Part shown: in pieces, positions 8,765-17,462 of the stretch
How the letters are laid out: each line of letters opens with the position of its first letter
Numbering within the stretch: position 1 is the first letter of the stretch
NCBI RefSeq assembly: GCF_001469875.2
Contig: NZ_LOPW02000010.1
Coordinates: 717,924 to 781,923, forward strand
Direction of reading: 5' to 3'
Source of the DNA: Haloferax marisrubri
GTDB lineage: Archaea > Halobacteriota > Halobacteria > Halobacteriales > Haloferacaceae
DNA length: 64,000 bases
Program-made: the position numbers and the translations under genes
The notes under the pieces: model-generated
What the model saw: only the letters and a program-made list of their open reading frames with translations
What the model was told of the DNA's origin: nothing
Databases searched by the model: none

Positions 8765-9379
8765 TCAGGCCACGTCGAAGCCGGCGACCGACGTGAGGAA
8801 GTTTCTGACGACGCCGTGTCCCGACCCCGTGAGTACGCTCTCGGGGTGGAACTGGACGCACTCGATGGGGTGCTCGCGGTGGCGGACGCCCATCACGAGC
8901 GCCTCGCCGTCGTGGTCGGTCGTCGCCGAGACGTCGAAGCAGTCGGGGACTTCCGTGGCGACGAGCGAGTGGTAGCGTCCGGCCGGGAAGCCGTCTTCGA
9001 GGCCGGCGAAGACGCCCTCGCCGTCGTGGTCGACCGGGAACGCCTTGCCGTGAATCGGCTCCGGCGCGTGGCCGATAGTGCCACCGTAGGCGTATACTGC
9101 GGCTTCGAGGCCGAGGCAGACGCCGAGGGTCGGAACCTCGGTCGAAAGCTCCGTGAGCACGTCGTTCGTCACGCCCACGTCGCGGTCGTTCTTCGGGTGG
9201 CCCGGCCCCGGCGAGATGACGATGGCGTCGGGGTTCAGGTCGCGTATCTCGTCGAGCGACGCGGTGTTCTTTCGCACCTCGATGTCGAGCGGTTCGCCCT
9301 CGACGGTCTGCTCGGAGAAGTACTCCACGAGGTTGTACGTGAACGAATCGAAGTTGTCGACGACGACGAGCCGAATCAT
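8765..9379 (-). CDS. trpG: Anthranilate synthase component II (glutamine amidotransferase)
   Basis: 204 residues. It supplies ammonia from glutamine to TrpE. Class I amidotransferase features: oxyanion/nucleophile motif GVCLGLEA with C88 (GVCLGHQ in most relatives), and the catalytic HPES at H178/E180; TGSGHG substrate motif near the end. Last gene of the trpD-trpF-trpE-trpG operon; its ATG overlaps the trpE stop by four bases (ATGA), so translation is coupled. Confidence 0.97.
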   Translation of the reverse strand: MIRLVVVDNFDSFTYNLVEYFSEQTVEGEPLDIEVRKNTASLDEIRDLNPDAIVISPGPGHPKNDRDVGVTNDVLTELSTEVPTLGVCLGLEAAVYAYGGTIGHAPEPIHGKAFPVDHDGEGVFAGLEDGFPAGRYHSLVATEVPDCFDVSATTDHDGEALVMGVRHREHPIECVQFHPESVLTGSGHGVVRNFLTSVAGFDVA

Positions 9380-10950
9380 TGCGACACCTCCTCGGTCCCG
9401 TACTCGATGCGGCGGACGGCGTCGAGCACCCCGCCCATCTTCTGTTCCGTCTCCTCGTACTCCGAGGTCGGGTCGGAGTCGGCGACGATGCCTGCTCCCG
9501 CACGGACGGTGATTGTGTCCTCCGAGCCGCCGGCTTCGACCGTCGCGGTCCGGATGACGATTGCCATGTCGGCGTCGCCGGTCCACGAGTAGTAGCCGAC
9601 GCCGCCGCCGTAGACGCCGCGAGGCTCGGCTTCGAGGTCGTCGATAATCTCCATCGCGCGGACCTTCGGCGCGCCGGTGAGCGTCCCCGCGGGGAACGTC
9701 GCGCGCGTGGCGTCGAAGGCGTCCGAGTCGGGGTCGAGCGTCCCCGAGACGGTCGATTCGATGTGCTGGACGTGGCTGTACTTGATGATGCTCATGAAGT
9801 CTTCGACCCGGACGCTGCCGGGCGTCGAGACCCGGCGCACGTCGTTGCGGCCGAGGTCGACGAGCATCGTGTGCTCGGCGCGCTCTTTCGCGTCGGCGAG
9901 GAGTTCGCCGGCGAGACGGCGGTCCTCGACCGGGCCGGCCCCGCGCTGGCACGTGCCCGCGATGGGGTTGACGACGACGCGGTCGCCCCTGACGGAGACG
10001 AGCGTCTCGGGGCTCGCGCCGACGACGCGCCGGTCGCCGTGCCGGAGCAAGTACATGTACGGCGAGGGGTTCACCTCGCGCAGCGAGGCGTACAGGCCGA
10101 CCGGGTCGACCTGTCCGTGGAGCTTCCGGGTGCGCGAGATGACGCCCTGATAGATGTCGCCGTCGCGGACGTGTTCTTTCGTCTTCCTGACCGCGGCCTC
10201 GTACTCCTCGCGGGAGCCGGCTTCCTCGCCGGTCCGCTCGAAGCCGCCGGGCGAGGGGTCGTCCGCCGCCCGGAGCTTTTCGGCGACGCGTTCGGCCTCG
10301 GCGACGACGCCGTCGTACACTTCGCCGGGGTCGTCGTCGGGCGAGACGACGGGGGTACAGACGAGGCGAACGGCGTCCTCGCGGTGGTCGAACGAGAGAG
10401 TCCGGGTCGTGAGGACGAACTCGGCGTCCGGGTCGTCGGTGTCGGGGCGCTCGCGGCCGACCTCGTCGAGCCAGAGGTCGTAGACGGCCTCGTAGGCGAG
10501 GAAGCCGACCAAGCCGCCGGTGAGCGTCTGGCGGTCCGTCTCGGGGAAGTTGACGCGCGGGAGGTCGGGGAGCGCGCCGCGCAGGGAGTCGAGCACGTCG
10601 CCGTCGCCCGCGCCGACGAACTCTGCGGCGGGGCCGCCGAGGTCGGTCACGTCGACGCCGTCGGGGCCGACCGTCACGACCGCTTCGGGGTCGTAGCCGA
10701 CGAACGAAAAGCGGGCGTGCGAGTCGGCGACCGTCGCGGGCGCGGAGAACGCGCCCTGCGGGTTGCTGGAGGAGACCTTCTCGGCGCTCTCCAGGAGGAA
10801 GCCGTAGTCGCTGCGGTCGGCGAGCGTCGTGTACGCGGCCAGCGGGTCCACGGACACGTCGAGGTCGGCCACGAGGTGCGTCACGACCGGTTCGTCCGCG
10901 TCGCCGACGAGGTCGACGAACTCGTCGCGGTCGGTGTCGGGGGCCGTCAC
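9376..10950 (-). CDS. trpE: Anthranilate synthase component I
   Basis: 524 residues. It converts chorismate and ammonia to anthranilate, the first step to tryptophan. The LLES motif at 52-55 is the tryptophan feedback site, so the enzyme is likely allosterically inhibited. The chorismate-binding half contains SPYMYLLRHGDRRVVGASPE, GTCQRGAG, MLVDLGRNDVRRV and PAGTLTGAPKVRAME motifs. Overlaps trpF upstream and trpG downstream by four bases each. Confidence 0.97.
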   Translation of the reverse strand: MTAPDTDRDEFVDLVGDADEPVVTHLVADLDVSVDPLAAYTTLADRSDYGFLLESAEKVSSSNPQGAFSAPATVADSHARFSFVGYDPEAVVTVGPDGVDVTDLGGPAAEFVGAGDGDVLDSLRGALPDLPRVNFPETDRQTLTGGLVGFLAYEAVYDLWLDEVGRERPDTDDPDAEFVLTTRTLSFDHREDAVRLVCTPVVSPDDDPGEVYDGVVAEAERVAEKLRAADDPSPGGFERTGEEAGSREEYEAAVRKTKEHVRDGDIYQGVISRTRKLHGQVDPVGLYASLREVNPSPYMYLLRHGDRRVVGASPETLVSVRGDRVVVNPIAGTCQRGAGPVEDRRLAGELLADAKERAEHTMLVDLGRNDVRRVSTPGSVRVEDFMSIIKYSHVQHIESTVSGTLDPDSDAFDATRATFPAGTLTGAPKVRAMEIIDDLEAEPRGVYGGGVGYYSWTGDADMAIVIRTATVEAGGSEDTITVRAGAGIVADSDPTSEYEETEQKMGGVLDAVRRIEYGTEEVSQ

Positions 10951-11612
10951 GCGACGACCTCCTCGTGGTCGTCGGACTCTCCACGGGCCGCCTTCGCCGC
11001 GGCGACGAAGGTGTGGACCGCGTCGTGGTCCTTGACGCCGCCGGAGGCCTCGACGCCGCTCGCGACGTCGACGCCGTAGGGTTCGACCGTCCGAACCGCT
11101 TCAGCGACGTTGTCGGGCGTCAGGCCGCCCGCGAGAACCACGGGCACGTCGACCGCCGCGACGAGTTCGCGCGAGGCGTCCCAGTCGTGGGTCTCGCCGG
11201 TGCCGCCCGCGCCGGACGCGGAGGGCGTGTCGACGAGGATGGCGTCGACGACGGGTGCGAGGTCGCGTGCGCGGCCGAGGTCGGTTGCATCGACGACGGG
11301 GACGACGCGGACGCCCGTCGCGCGGAGCGAGTCGAGGTCGTCGGCCGCGAAGTCGCCGTGGAGTTGGAGCACGTCGGGGCCGACCTCGCGGGCGAGGTCG
11401 CGGGCGTGGTCGATGGAGTCGGGCATCGTCACGAGGACGGTCGTGAGGAACGGCGGCGCGGCGGCGAACAGTTCGCGGGCGCGCTCGCGAGGAATCTCGC
11501 GGGGCGTGTCCACGGGCACGTCGCAGATGGCGCCGACCGCGTCGGCACCGGCCGCGTCGACGGCGGCGAGGTCGGCTTCGTCGGTGACGCCGCACACTTT
11601 GACGCGGGTCAT
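10947..11612 (-). CDS. trpF: Phosphoribosylanthranilate isomerase
   Basis: 221 residues, TIM barrel; third reaction of tryptophan synthesis from chorismate (Amadori rearrangement of PRA to CdRP). Starts MTRVKVCGVTDEADL, with the catalytic cysteine in KVCGVT; catalytic aspartate in ILVDTPSASGAGGTGETHDW; phosphate loops AGGLTPDNV and DVASGVE. An upstream in-frame ATG at 11654 would overlap trpD by 40 bases, so the ATG at 11612, one base after the trpD stop, is preferred. Confidence 0.96.
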   Translation of the reverse strand: MTRVKVCGVTDEADLAAVDAAGADAVGAICDVPVDTPREIPRERARELFAAAPPFLTTVLVTMPDSIDHARDLAREVGPDVLQLHGDFAADDLDSLRATGVRVVPVVDATDLGRARDLAPVVDAILVDTPSASGAGGTGETHDWDASRELVAAVDVPVVLAGGLTPDNVAEAVRTVEPYGVDVASGVEASGGVKDHDAVHTFVAAAKAARGESDDHEEVVA

Positions 11613-11613
11613 C

Positions 11614-12609
11614 TCACGCCTCCCGGAGCGCGTCGAGTTTGGCTTTCGCGGCACCGGATTCGATGGCGTCGCGGGCGACTTCGACGCCCTCCTCCAGCGA
11701 GTCCGCGAGGTCGGCGACGTAGATTGCCGCGCCGGCGTTGGCGAGGATGAGGTCGCGCTTGGGGCCGGTCACGTCGCCGGTGAGGATGCCTTCGAGGTCG
11801 TCGGCGTTCTCCTGCGGGGTACCGCCGGCGACTTCCTCGATGGGGGCCTGTTCGAGGCCGAGGTCGGCGGGCGTGAGGGTGTACTCGGTGATTTCGTCGC
11901 CGTCGATTTCGGCGACCGTGGTCGCGTCGTGGAGCGCGATTTCGTCCATGCCGGAGCCGTGGACGACGAGGGCGCGCTCGACGGGCATGTGCGACAGCGA
12001 CTCGGCGATGACGGGGACGAGGTCGGAGTCGTAGACGCCGAGGACCTGCGCGTCGGCCCCGGCGGGGTTCGTCAGCGGGCCGAGGACGTTGAAGATGGTC
12101 CGCATGCCAAGTTCCTTCCGCGGGCCGATGACGGCCTTCATCGCGGGGTGGAACACGGGCGCGAGCATGAAGCCGACGCCGTTGTCCTCGATGCACGCCT
12201 CGACGGACTCGGGTTCTGCCTCGACGTTCACGCCGGCGACCTCCAGCACGTCGGCGCTCCCAGAAGATGAAGAGACGGAGTAGTTGCCGTGCTTGGCCAC
12301 CGCCGCGCCCGCGCCGGCCGCGACGAGCGCGCTCGTGGTCGAGACGTTGATGGTGTTGTAGTCGTCGCCGCCGGTGCCGCAGGTGTCGACGAGCGGGCCG
12401 CGGTCGGGCTCGATGGTCAGGGCGGCGTCGCGCATTCCCTGCGCGAACCCCGCGATTTCGGCCTCGGTCTCGCCTTTCGCCCGGAGCGCGGCGAGGAGCG
12501 CGCCGATTTGCGCCTCGGTCGCGTCCTCGAAGACCGCCCGCGCGGCGTCGCGCGCCTCCTCGACAGTCAAGTCCGCACCGCCGGTCACACGTTCGATATA
12601 ATCCTGCAT
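11614..12609 (-). CDS. trpD: Anthranilate phosphoribosyltransferase
   Basis: 331 residues; transfers phosphoribosyl from PRPP to anthranilate. First gene of the trpDFEG operon. Conserved motifs: DTCGTGGDDYNTINVST (PRPP/Mg binding, about 76-92), KHGNYSVSSSSGSADVLE (normally KHGNRAVSSKSGSAD; here the lysine is serine), FAP-like FMLAPVFHPAMK and NVLGPLTNPAG. Expression is probably governed by the GTAC operator 32-51 nt upstream of its start codon. Confidence 0.97.
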   Translation of the reverse strand: MQDYIERVTGGADLTVEEARDAARAVFEDATEAQIGALLAALRAKGETEAEIAGFAQGMRDAALTIEPDRGPLVDTCGTGGDDYNTINVSTTSALVAAGAGAAVAKHGNYSVSSSSGSADVLEVAGVNVEAEPESVEACIEDNGVGFMLAPVFHPAMKAVIGPRKELGMRTIFNVLGPLTNPAGADAQVLGVYDSDLVPVIAESLSHMPVERALVVHGSGMDEIALHDATTVAEIDGDEITEYTLTPADLGLEQAPIEEVAGGTPQENADDLEGILTGDVTGPKRDLILANAGAAIYVADLADSLEEGVEVARDAIESGAAKAKLDALREA

Positions 12610-12620
12610 TGGTAATCACC

Positions 12621-12660
12621 GATGTACTTCTTCGGGTTATGATGTACAAATTCGTACATC
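12621..12660 (-). promoter_or_regulatory. Candidate trp operator: three phased GTAC half-sites
   Basis: A dyad GATGTAC, six bases, GTACATC lies at 12641-12660 with a further half-site GATGTAC at 12621-12627. The three GTAC cores start at 12624, 12644 and 12654, that is 20 and 10 bp apart, so they face the same side of the helix. One contains TGTACA, the core of the TRP box bound by TrpY in Methanothermobacter. A TTAAG TATA-like element follows at 12662-12667 for minus-strand transcription, so a bound repressor would cover the start site. Confidence 0.6.
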
Positions 12661-12780
12661 GGCTTAAGCGTGTCGGGCTGGCGAAAATCGCCGCCATCGG
12701 ACGGTCGCCGCTCGGGGCGAATCGACCGCGACGGACGGCGGGAGCGCGTTGTGACCCGAATCGCCGCACGTAGTCCGATT

Positions 12781-12793
12781 CGAAAGCTTAAAT
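12781..12793 (+). promoter_or_regulatory. TATA box for the tRNA-Val transcript
   Basis: GAAAGCTTAAATT about 60 nt before the mature 5' end of the first tRNA-Val, the only clear TATA-like element between trpD and the tRNA. It leaves a 5' leader of about 35 nt for RNase P to remove. Confidence 0.5.
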
Positions 12794-12849
12794 TGTAACC
12801 CCGGACAACGGAGAGATGCGTCCGAACGGGCGCGGGAAGCACCGTAACC

Positions 12850-12924
12850 GGGTTGGTGGTCTAGTCTGGTTATGACACCTCCTTGACATGGAGGAGGCCG
12901 GCAGTTCAAATCTGCCCCAACCCA
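12850..12924 (+). tRNA. tRNA-Val(GAC), copy 1
   Basis: 75-nt cloverleaf: acceptor GGGTTGG pairs with CCAACCC, discriminator A; anticodon stem CCTCC/GGAGG closes loop TTGACAT, anticodon GAC; T-arm GGCAG, TTCAAAT, CTGCC. No intron; CCA is not encoded. Identical to the copy at 12970-13044 and separated from it by 45 bases, so probably one transcript. Confidence 0.98.
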
Positions 12925-12969
12925 CTCCTCTTCCCGCGTTTCGGCGTTCGGCGATGTTCGCAACACACC

Positions 12970-13044
12970 GGGTTGGTGGTCTAGTCTGGTTATGACACCT
13001 CCTTGACATGGAGGAGGCCGGCAGTTCAAATCTGCCCCAACCCA
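12970..13044 (+). tRNA. tRNA-Val(GAC), copy 2
   Basis: Base-for-base repeat of the first tRNA-Val(GAC). The spacer is not duplicated beyond the few bases before the 5' end (ACCG). It is followed by a hairpin array and a 22-nt copy of its own 3' end at 13175-13196. Confidence 0.98.
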
Positions 13045-13451
13045 TTTCACTTCTTCGAGAACTCAACGAACACCGAGGCGGAGCCTCGTGTGTGAGTGTC
13101 CGTTCGAGACGAGCGAACTTCTTGGGGCTGTTTGAACTCGGGAGCGACGCGAGCAGAGTGAGCGGAGTGACCAAAGTTCAAATCTGCCCCAACCCACTAC
13201 TTTCTCGCGACGAATTGCCTCCCGAGCACCGCGTAGCGTGTGCTCGGTGCCACGAGTCGCGTGCAATCGTGTCGCGGGCAGATTTGAACCAGCGAGCAAC
13301 GTGCGACACGTAGTGTCGCAGTAAAACGAACGGCGAAGCCGTGAGTCGCGGAGCGTTGCGAGTGAGGTTCACGCGAGCGGAGCGAGCGTGTCACCCAACA
13401 CAACACCACGTCCCACCCAACCACTATGCTTTCCGCCCGCGAACTCCGCCC
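13045..13451. other. Hairpin array with tRNA 3'-end remnants
   Basis: About 400 non-coding bases packed with short perfect inverted repeats: 13074-13088 (CGAGGC, loop GGA), 13102-13118 (GTTCG, loop of 7), 13222-13247 (CCGAGCAC, loop of 10), 13302-13320 (TGCGACAC, loop GTA), 13330-13342 (ACGGC, loop GAA) and 13370-13390 (CACGC, 11-nt loop GAGCGGAGCGA). Between them, 13122-13136 and 13175-13190 form an inverted pair resembling the tRNA 3' end. A further inverted fragment GGGCAGATTTGAACC lies at 13276-13290. No gene. Confidence 0.75.
13175..13196 (+). repeat. 22-nt copy of the tRNA-Val 3' end
   Basis: Exact copy of the last 22 bases of the tRNA-Val genes (T-loop through discriminator A), starting AGTTCAAATCTG. 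It resembles an attachment-site scar left by an integrated element, but no integrase or element lies between it and the intact tRNA. The alternative is that it arose by the same inverted-copy process as the neighbouring hairpins. Confidence 0.7.
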
Positions 13452-13601
13452 ATGACCCTCCTGCAAATCCCCGGTGGTCCGGAACTCGTCATCCTCGCGC
13501 TGTTGCTCCTCATCCCGCTCGCGCTCGTCTATCTGGGTTACAAGCTCATCCAGTCGCTCCGGGCGTTCGAAGAAGGCAGAGAAGAGCAGTCACAGCGGTA
13601 G
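13452..13601 (+). CDS. Small single-pass membrane protein
   Basis: 49 residues: MTLLQIPGGPELVILALLLL start, one transmembrane segment (about 10-32) and a charged C-tail (RAFEEGREEQSQR). The GGPELVILALLLL beginning is reminiscent of TatA-type proteins, but the FG hinge and amphipathic helix of TatA are missing, so I do not call it Tat. It follows the hairpin array and is convergent with the DUF2062 gene. Confidence 0.65.
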   Translation: MTLLQIPGGPELVILALLLLIPLALVYLGYKLIQSLRAFEEGREEQSQR

Positions 13602-13603
13602 CG

Positions 13604-14113
13604 TCACGACGACACGTCGGACCGGGCGTCGTCGCTCCGGGCGTCCGCGCCGCGAGCGGGTGCCGCCGACCGCTGTCGTCGGTGGTGCAGACGCGCCAGT
13701 TGGAGCGTCACCGCGTAGCCGACGACGGCGAGGACGACGGCGAGAATCGTGTTGCCGAGGAGCTGTCGGAGGAGGATGTCGAGACCGGCGCTGAGCGACA
13801 CGTCGGCGACCGACGCGCCCGGAACCGGGCCGAGCAGGTGCGACCCGAGCCAGAAGCTCGCGCCGTAGACCGCCCACTTGACGGGCGGGTTGAAGACGAC
13901 GAGCGTGGCGACGAGCGCGAGTCGGCTCGCCCGCTCGACGAAGTAGGCGATGAGGGCGAACAGCGCGAGGGCGGTCCCTGCGGTCGGCATGGCCACGAAG
14001 AAGACGCCGAACGCGAAACTGGCGGCGACCTCGTGAGGGCTGTGGTCCGCCGCGAACGCTCGTTCGAGGCCGGACCGGACGCGGGGACGAATCGACGCGA
14101 GACGGTCGTACAC
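13604..14113 (-). CDS. DUF2062 family membrane protein
   Basis: 169 residues. Start region is followed by the typical DUF2062 pattern: HSPHEVAASFAFGVFFVAMPTAGT, a hydrophobic helix, then VVFNPPVKWAVYGASFWLGSHLLG and a final hydrophobic helix. Three to four membrane segments; the last 25 residues are a charged Ser/Arg/Asp tail. The function of the family is unknown; it is often near glycosyl transferases in bacteria, which is not the case here. Separated by 2 bases from the convergent small gene at 13452-13601. Confidence 0.85.
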   Translation of the reverse strand: MYDRLASIRPRVRSGLERAFAADHSPHEVAASFAFGVFFVAMPTAGTALALFALIAYFVERASRLALVATLVVFNPPVKWAVYGASFWLGSHLLGPVPGASVADVSLSAGLDILLRQLLGNTILAVVLAVVGYAVTLQLARLHHRRQRSAAPARGADARSDDARSDVSS

Positions 14114-14218
14114 TCGTCGCGACTAGAAGCGAGACGACGTTATCAACGCTTCGCCGGAGTTGGTAAACGGTAGCAGTTGTCGTGAGACGGCCGGCGACCG
14201 GCCAGCAGCGGTCTGTAG

Positions 14219-14656
14219 TCAGCGGAATCGGCGGTCCGACTCCCACTTGTCCTTGAGTTCTATCATCTGGCCGACGCCGCGGGCCACGTCCGAGAGGTGG
14301 AAGGCGATGTCCGTCGCGGTCACGATGCCGACCATCTCCGCGCCGTCGACGACGACGAGCTTTTTCACCCGCTGGTCGCGCATCTTCTCCGCGGCCACGC
14401 GCGTGGTGGAGTCCGGTCGGACCCACTTGATGGGGTTCGACATGACCGCGCGGGCCGGGACCGCGGCGAGCGGCTTCCCGCTCGCCACGCCAGCGCGGAG
14501 CGCGTCCGACTCGGTGACGATGCCCGCGGGACCGCCGTCGGCCATCACGACGACGCTTCCAGCGCCCTCGCGGAGCATGGTTCGCGCGCAGTCGGCGACG
14601 CTCGACCCCAGTCCGACGGTCGCAACCTCCTCGGTCATGATTTCGTCGACGCGCAT
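14219..14656 (-). CDS. Tandem CBS-domain protein
   Basis: 145 residues, two CBS repeats: MRVDEIMTEEVATVGLGSSV...GIVTESDAL and VMSNPIKWVRPDST...VGIVTATDIAFHL. Such stand-alone Bateman modules bind adenine nucleotides and modulate partner proteins. It starts one base after the stop codon of the transducer gene upstream and must be co-transcribed with it, hinting at a nucleotide-sensing accessory to chemotaxis; that link is inference from context. Confidence 0.92.
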   Translation of the reverse strand: MRVDEIMTEEVATVGLGSSVADCARTMLREGAGSVVVMADGGPAGIVTESDALRAGVASGKPLAAVPARAVMSNPIKWVRPDSTTRVAAEKMRDQRVKKLVVVDGAEMVGIVTATDIAFHLSDVARGVGQMIELKDKWESDRRFR

Positions 14657-14657
14657 C

Positions 14658-16961
14658 TCAGTCGTCCGCGGGCGAGGGTTCTCGCTCGGGATGGGGGTCG
14701 GATGCGGAGCGGGACCGAGTCGGGTCGGCGGCCGCGTCCGTCTCGGCCTCGTCGCCGAGTACGTCGTCGACGGTCGCCGAGACCTTCTCTCCGTCGTCGA
14801 CTTCGAACGCGTCGAGGAGGTCGTCGAGGTGGCTCACGTGCGACGAGAGTTCGCGCACGTCCCCGTTGACGTCGACGAGCGCGGCGCTCTGTTCTTGTGC
14901 GGTCGCGGAGACGTTCTCGGCCTCGGCGGCGGTCTCCTCCGAGATGCCCGCGATTTCGTCGGTCATCGAGAGCACCTCTTGGGAGGAGTCGGCCTGACTG
15001 CCCGTGGCGTCCGAAATCTCGTGGACGCTCGCGGTCGTCTCCTCGACGCGCTCGACGATGCCGTCGAAGGAGGAAAGCGCCTCGTCGACCGAGGTGGCAC
15101 TCTCTTCGACCTGCGCCCGCATGCGCTCGATGCGGGAGACGACGGCGTCGCGCTGGGTCTCGATTTCGGCGACGAGCGACTCGATGTCGCCCGCCGAGGA
15201 CTTCGTCTCCTGTGCGAGCTGTTTGACCTCGTTGGAGACGACGGCGAACCCCTCGCCGGCCTCGCCGGCGCGGGCGGCCTCGATGTTCGCGTTGAGCGCG
15301 AGGATGTCGGTCTGTTCCGCGATGTCGGTGATGACCTCGACGATTTCCTCGATTTGGGCGAGGCGGTCGTCGAGTTCGCGGACCTCGCTGACGGTCGCCT
15401 CCGTCTCGGCGCGTACGGCGTCGATGTCGTCGAGAGCCTCGGTGGCGGCGGTCTGCCCGTCGAGCGAACGCGCCTCTGCCTCCTCGGTGAGGCGGACGAG
15501 TTCGTCGGCCGACGAGGCAATCTGCTGGATGGACGCCGAGAGGTCGTTTATCTCGTCGGCGGCGGCGACGAGGCTGTCCGTCTGCTCGCTCGCGCCCTCG
15601 GAAATCTGCTGGACCGACGCCGACACCTCCTCGCTCGCGGCGGACACGTCGTCGGCGCGGTCGGCCACGCGGTCGGCGAGCGTCGCCACGTCCTCGCCGA
15701 AGGTCTTGACCGTGCCGACGGTCCGTTCGATGTCGTCCATCATCTCGTTGTACGCGGCGGCGACCGTCGCCATGTCGCGGCTCTCGGAGTCGGTCGGGAG
15801 GCGCACGCGGAGGTCGCCGTCGGCCGCGCGGGTCATCGCCTCGCTGTAGGCGCGGGCGTCGGCGCGCTGGTCGCGGAGGTCGTCCCGGAGGTTGTCGATG
15901 CCGCGGACGACCTGTCCGAACTCGTCGGTGCGGTCTGTTTCGAGTTCCACGTCGAGGTCGCCGTCGCGGAGCGCGGAGACGGTCGACGCGAGGTCGACGA
16001 GCGGGCGCGCGGTGTTCCCGCGGACGATGAGCGCGAAGGCGACGAAACCGAGCATGGAAAGCGCGAGCAGCGTCGCAATCTGGAGACCGACGCTCCGGGA
16101 GAGCGCGAAGACGCTGCTCGCGGGGGCGTGCAGGAGGAGGACGCCGCCGGAGACGGGAACGTGCGCGACGACGTGCGGCGAGGAGACGAAGCCCTCGACG
16201 GGAGCGAGGCGGGAGACGCCCGTCTCGCCGGCGAAGGCGGCGTCGAGTTCCGACGCCTCGGCGGCGGGGTAGGCGACGTTGGACTGGCCGCCACCGCCGT
16301 CGTAGAGGACGCGGCCGTCGGTCGTGACGAGTTGGGTGAAGCCGCCGTCGATGTGATTCCCGTCGAGCGCGGCCCCGAGCGAGGACGCCTCGGCGACGAG
16401 AACGATTGCGCGGGGCTCGATAGACGGGAGCGGCGCGACGAAGCCCATGTAGGCGACGCCGTCTTCGACGTAGACCGTGGTCCGCTCGACGCCGTCGTCC
16501 GAGAGGTCGGCGCTCCCGGGGAGCGGAAGCGACCCGCTTTCGAACAGCGCCGTCCCGACCGCGCCCTCCTCGGACGACCCGATGACGGTCGTCGTCTCGG
16601 TGTCGACGAAGTGGAGGGCGGCCACGTCCGCAGGCATGTCCGCTTTCGCGGCCGTCAGCGTGGCCGACGACCGGCCGTCGAGGGTGCTCCCGGCGGAGGG
16701 GTCGTCGGCGACGATGCTCACGAGACGTTCGCGCTCGTCGAACCACGTGTTCACCTGCAGGGCCTCGCGCTCGGCCTCGGTGAGCAGGTCGGCCCGGGCG
16801 TCCTCGTCTATCGTGGATGCCGTCTGTTGATACTGGACGACACCGACGCCGGCGACGAGGACTGAGACGAGTAGCATCGCGGCGACGAGCCGCCGCACGT
16901 AGCTCTCCGTAATCGCATCAGGAAGCCGTGATTCGGCCTCCAAAACGAGATTCTCGGCCAT
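14658..16961 (-). CDS. Methyl-accepting chemotaxis transducer (Htr)
   Basis: 767 residues with [13 protein letters not shown] as the start; an ATG at 17000 in the same frame would add 13 residues. TM1 at about 23-43, an extracellular Cache-like sensor region 45-288, TM2 about 290-313, HAMP 314-366 with a second HAMP-like repeat ([14 protein letters not shown]) after it, then the coiled-coil signalling domain with its tip [19 protein letters not shown] at about 548-566 that contacts CheA/CheW. The sensed ligand cannot be told from sequence. The C-tail is disordered and acidic. Followed immediately by the CBS-domain gene. Confidence 0.94.
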   Translation of the reverse strand: MAENLVLEAESRLPDAITESYVRRLVAAMLLVSVLVAGVGVVQYQQTASTIDEDARADLLTEAEREALQVNTWFDERERLVSIVADDPSAGSTLDGRSSATLTAAKADMPADVAALHFVDTETTTVIGSSEEGAVGTALFESGSLPLPGSADLSDDGVERTTVYVEDGVAYMGFVAPLPSIEPRAIVLVAEASSLGAALDGNHIDGGFTQLVTTDGRVLYDGGGGQSNVAYPAAEASELDAAFAGETGVSRLAPVEGFVSSPHVVAHVPVSGGVLLLHAPASSVFALSRSVGLQIATLLALSMLGFVAFALIVRGNTARPLVDLASTVSALRDGDLDVELETDRTDEFGQVVRGIDNLRDDLRDQRADARAYSEAMTRAADGDLRVRLPTDSESRDMATVAAAYNEMMDDIERTVGTVKTFGEDVATLADRVADRADDVSAASEEVSASVQQISEGASEQTDSLVAAADEINDLSASIQQIASSADELVRLTEEAEARSLDGQTAATEALDDIDAVRAETEATVSEVRELDDRLAQIEEIVEVITDIAEQTDILALNANIEAARAGEAGEGFAVVSNEVKQLAQETKSSAGDIESLVAEIETQRDAVVSRIERMRAQVEESATSVDEALSSFDGIVERVEETTASVHEISDATGSQADSSQEVLSMTDEIAGISEETAAEAENVSATAQEQSAALVDVNGDVRELSSHVSHLDDLLDAFEVDDGEKVSATVDDVLGDEAETDAAADPTRSRSASDPHPEREPSPADD

Positions 16962-17121
16962 TACCGTACCGACCCGAATGCGGTGCATAAATCCGTGCAT
17001 TCGAATATCAAACGAGATAATATGGTGTCGCGGCGACGGCTGGACAGAGTCCGCGGCCGCTGAATACCGACCGATTCAGCCCGAGCGTCAACCATACGTC
17101 TGCTGGACGCTAGCAGACCAC

Positions 17122-17415
17122 ATGGAAACCGAGTTCCGCCTGCTCGTGGCGGGCTTTTGCATCGTCGCGCCGTCGCTCCTGTTCGTCGGGTTCGTCAGAC
17201 TGCTCGACGCCATGCGCGAGGACGACCTCGTCGAGCGCGTCCTCGACAGAGTCGACGAGGGCGACGGGCCGACCGGGACGGCGCTCGACCCGACGATGTT
17301 CCTGCGGTCCGCACAGGAGAAGTCGCGCCGGCGGACCGCGGTCTGCCGGGAGTGCGGCGCGCCGAACGCGGCCGACGGCGGACGCTGTGGACTGTGCGGC
17401 GCGGCGTTGCGATAG
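17122..17415 (+). CDS. Membrane-anchored zinc-ribbon small protein
   Basis: 97 residues starting METEFRLLVAGFCIVAPSLL. One N-terminal transmembrane helix (about 6-28), a charged linker, then CRECGAPNAADGGRCGLCG, a CxxC-CxxC zinc ribbon near the C-terminus. The start follows an 140-base gap that is divergent from the transducer. Function unknown; one of three CxxC micro-proteins in this window. Confidence 0.8.
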   Translation: METEFRLLVAGFCIVAPSLLFVGFVRLLDAMREDDLVERVLDRVDEGDGPTGTALDPTMFLRSAQEKSRRRTAVCRECGAPNAADGGRCGLCGAALR

Positions 17416-17462
17416 CGCGCGAAAAAGAAACCGAAGCTACTGAAAACCGCGTTCGGTCGGAC

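Noticed and set aside
13045-13200. Integrated element between tRNA-Val and its 22-nt copy
   Set aside because: Only 130 bases separate them, with no integrase or any gene; kept only as a scar or copy.
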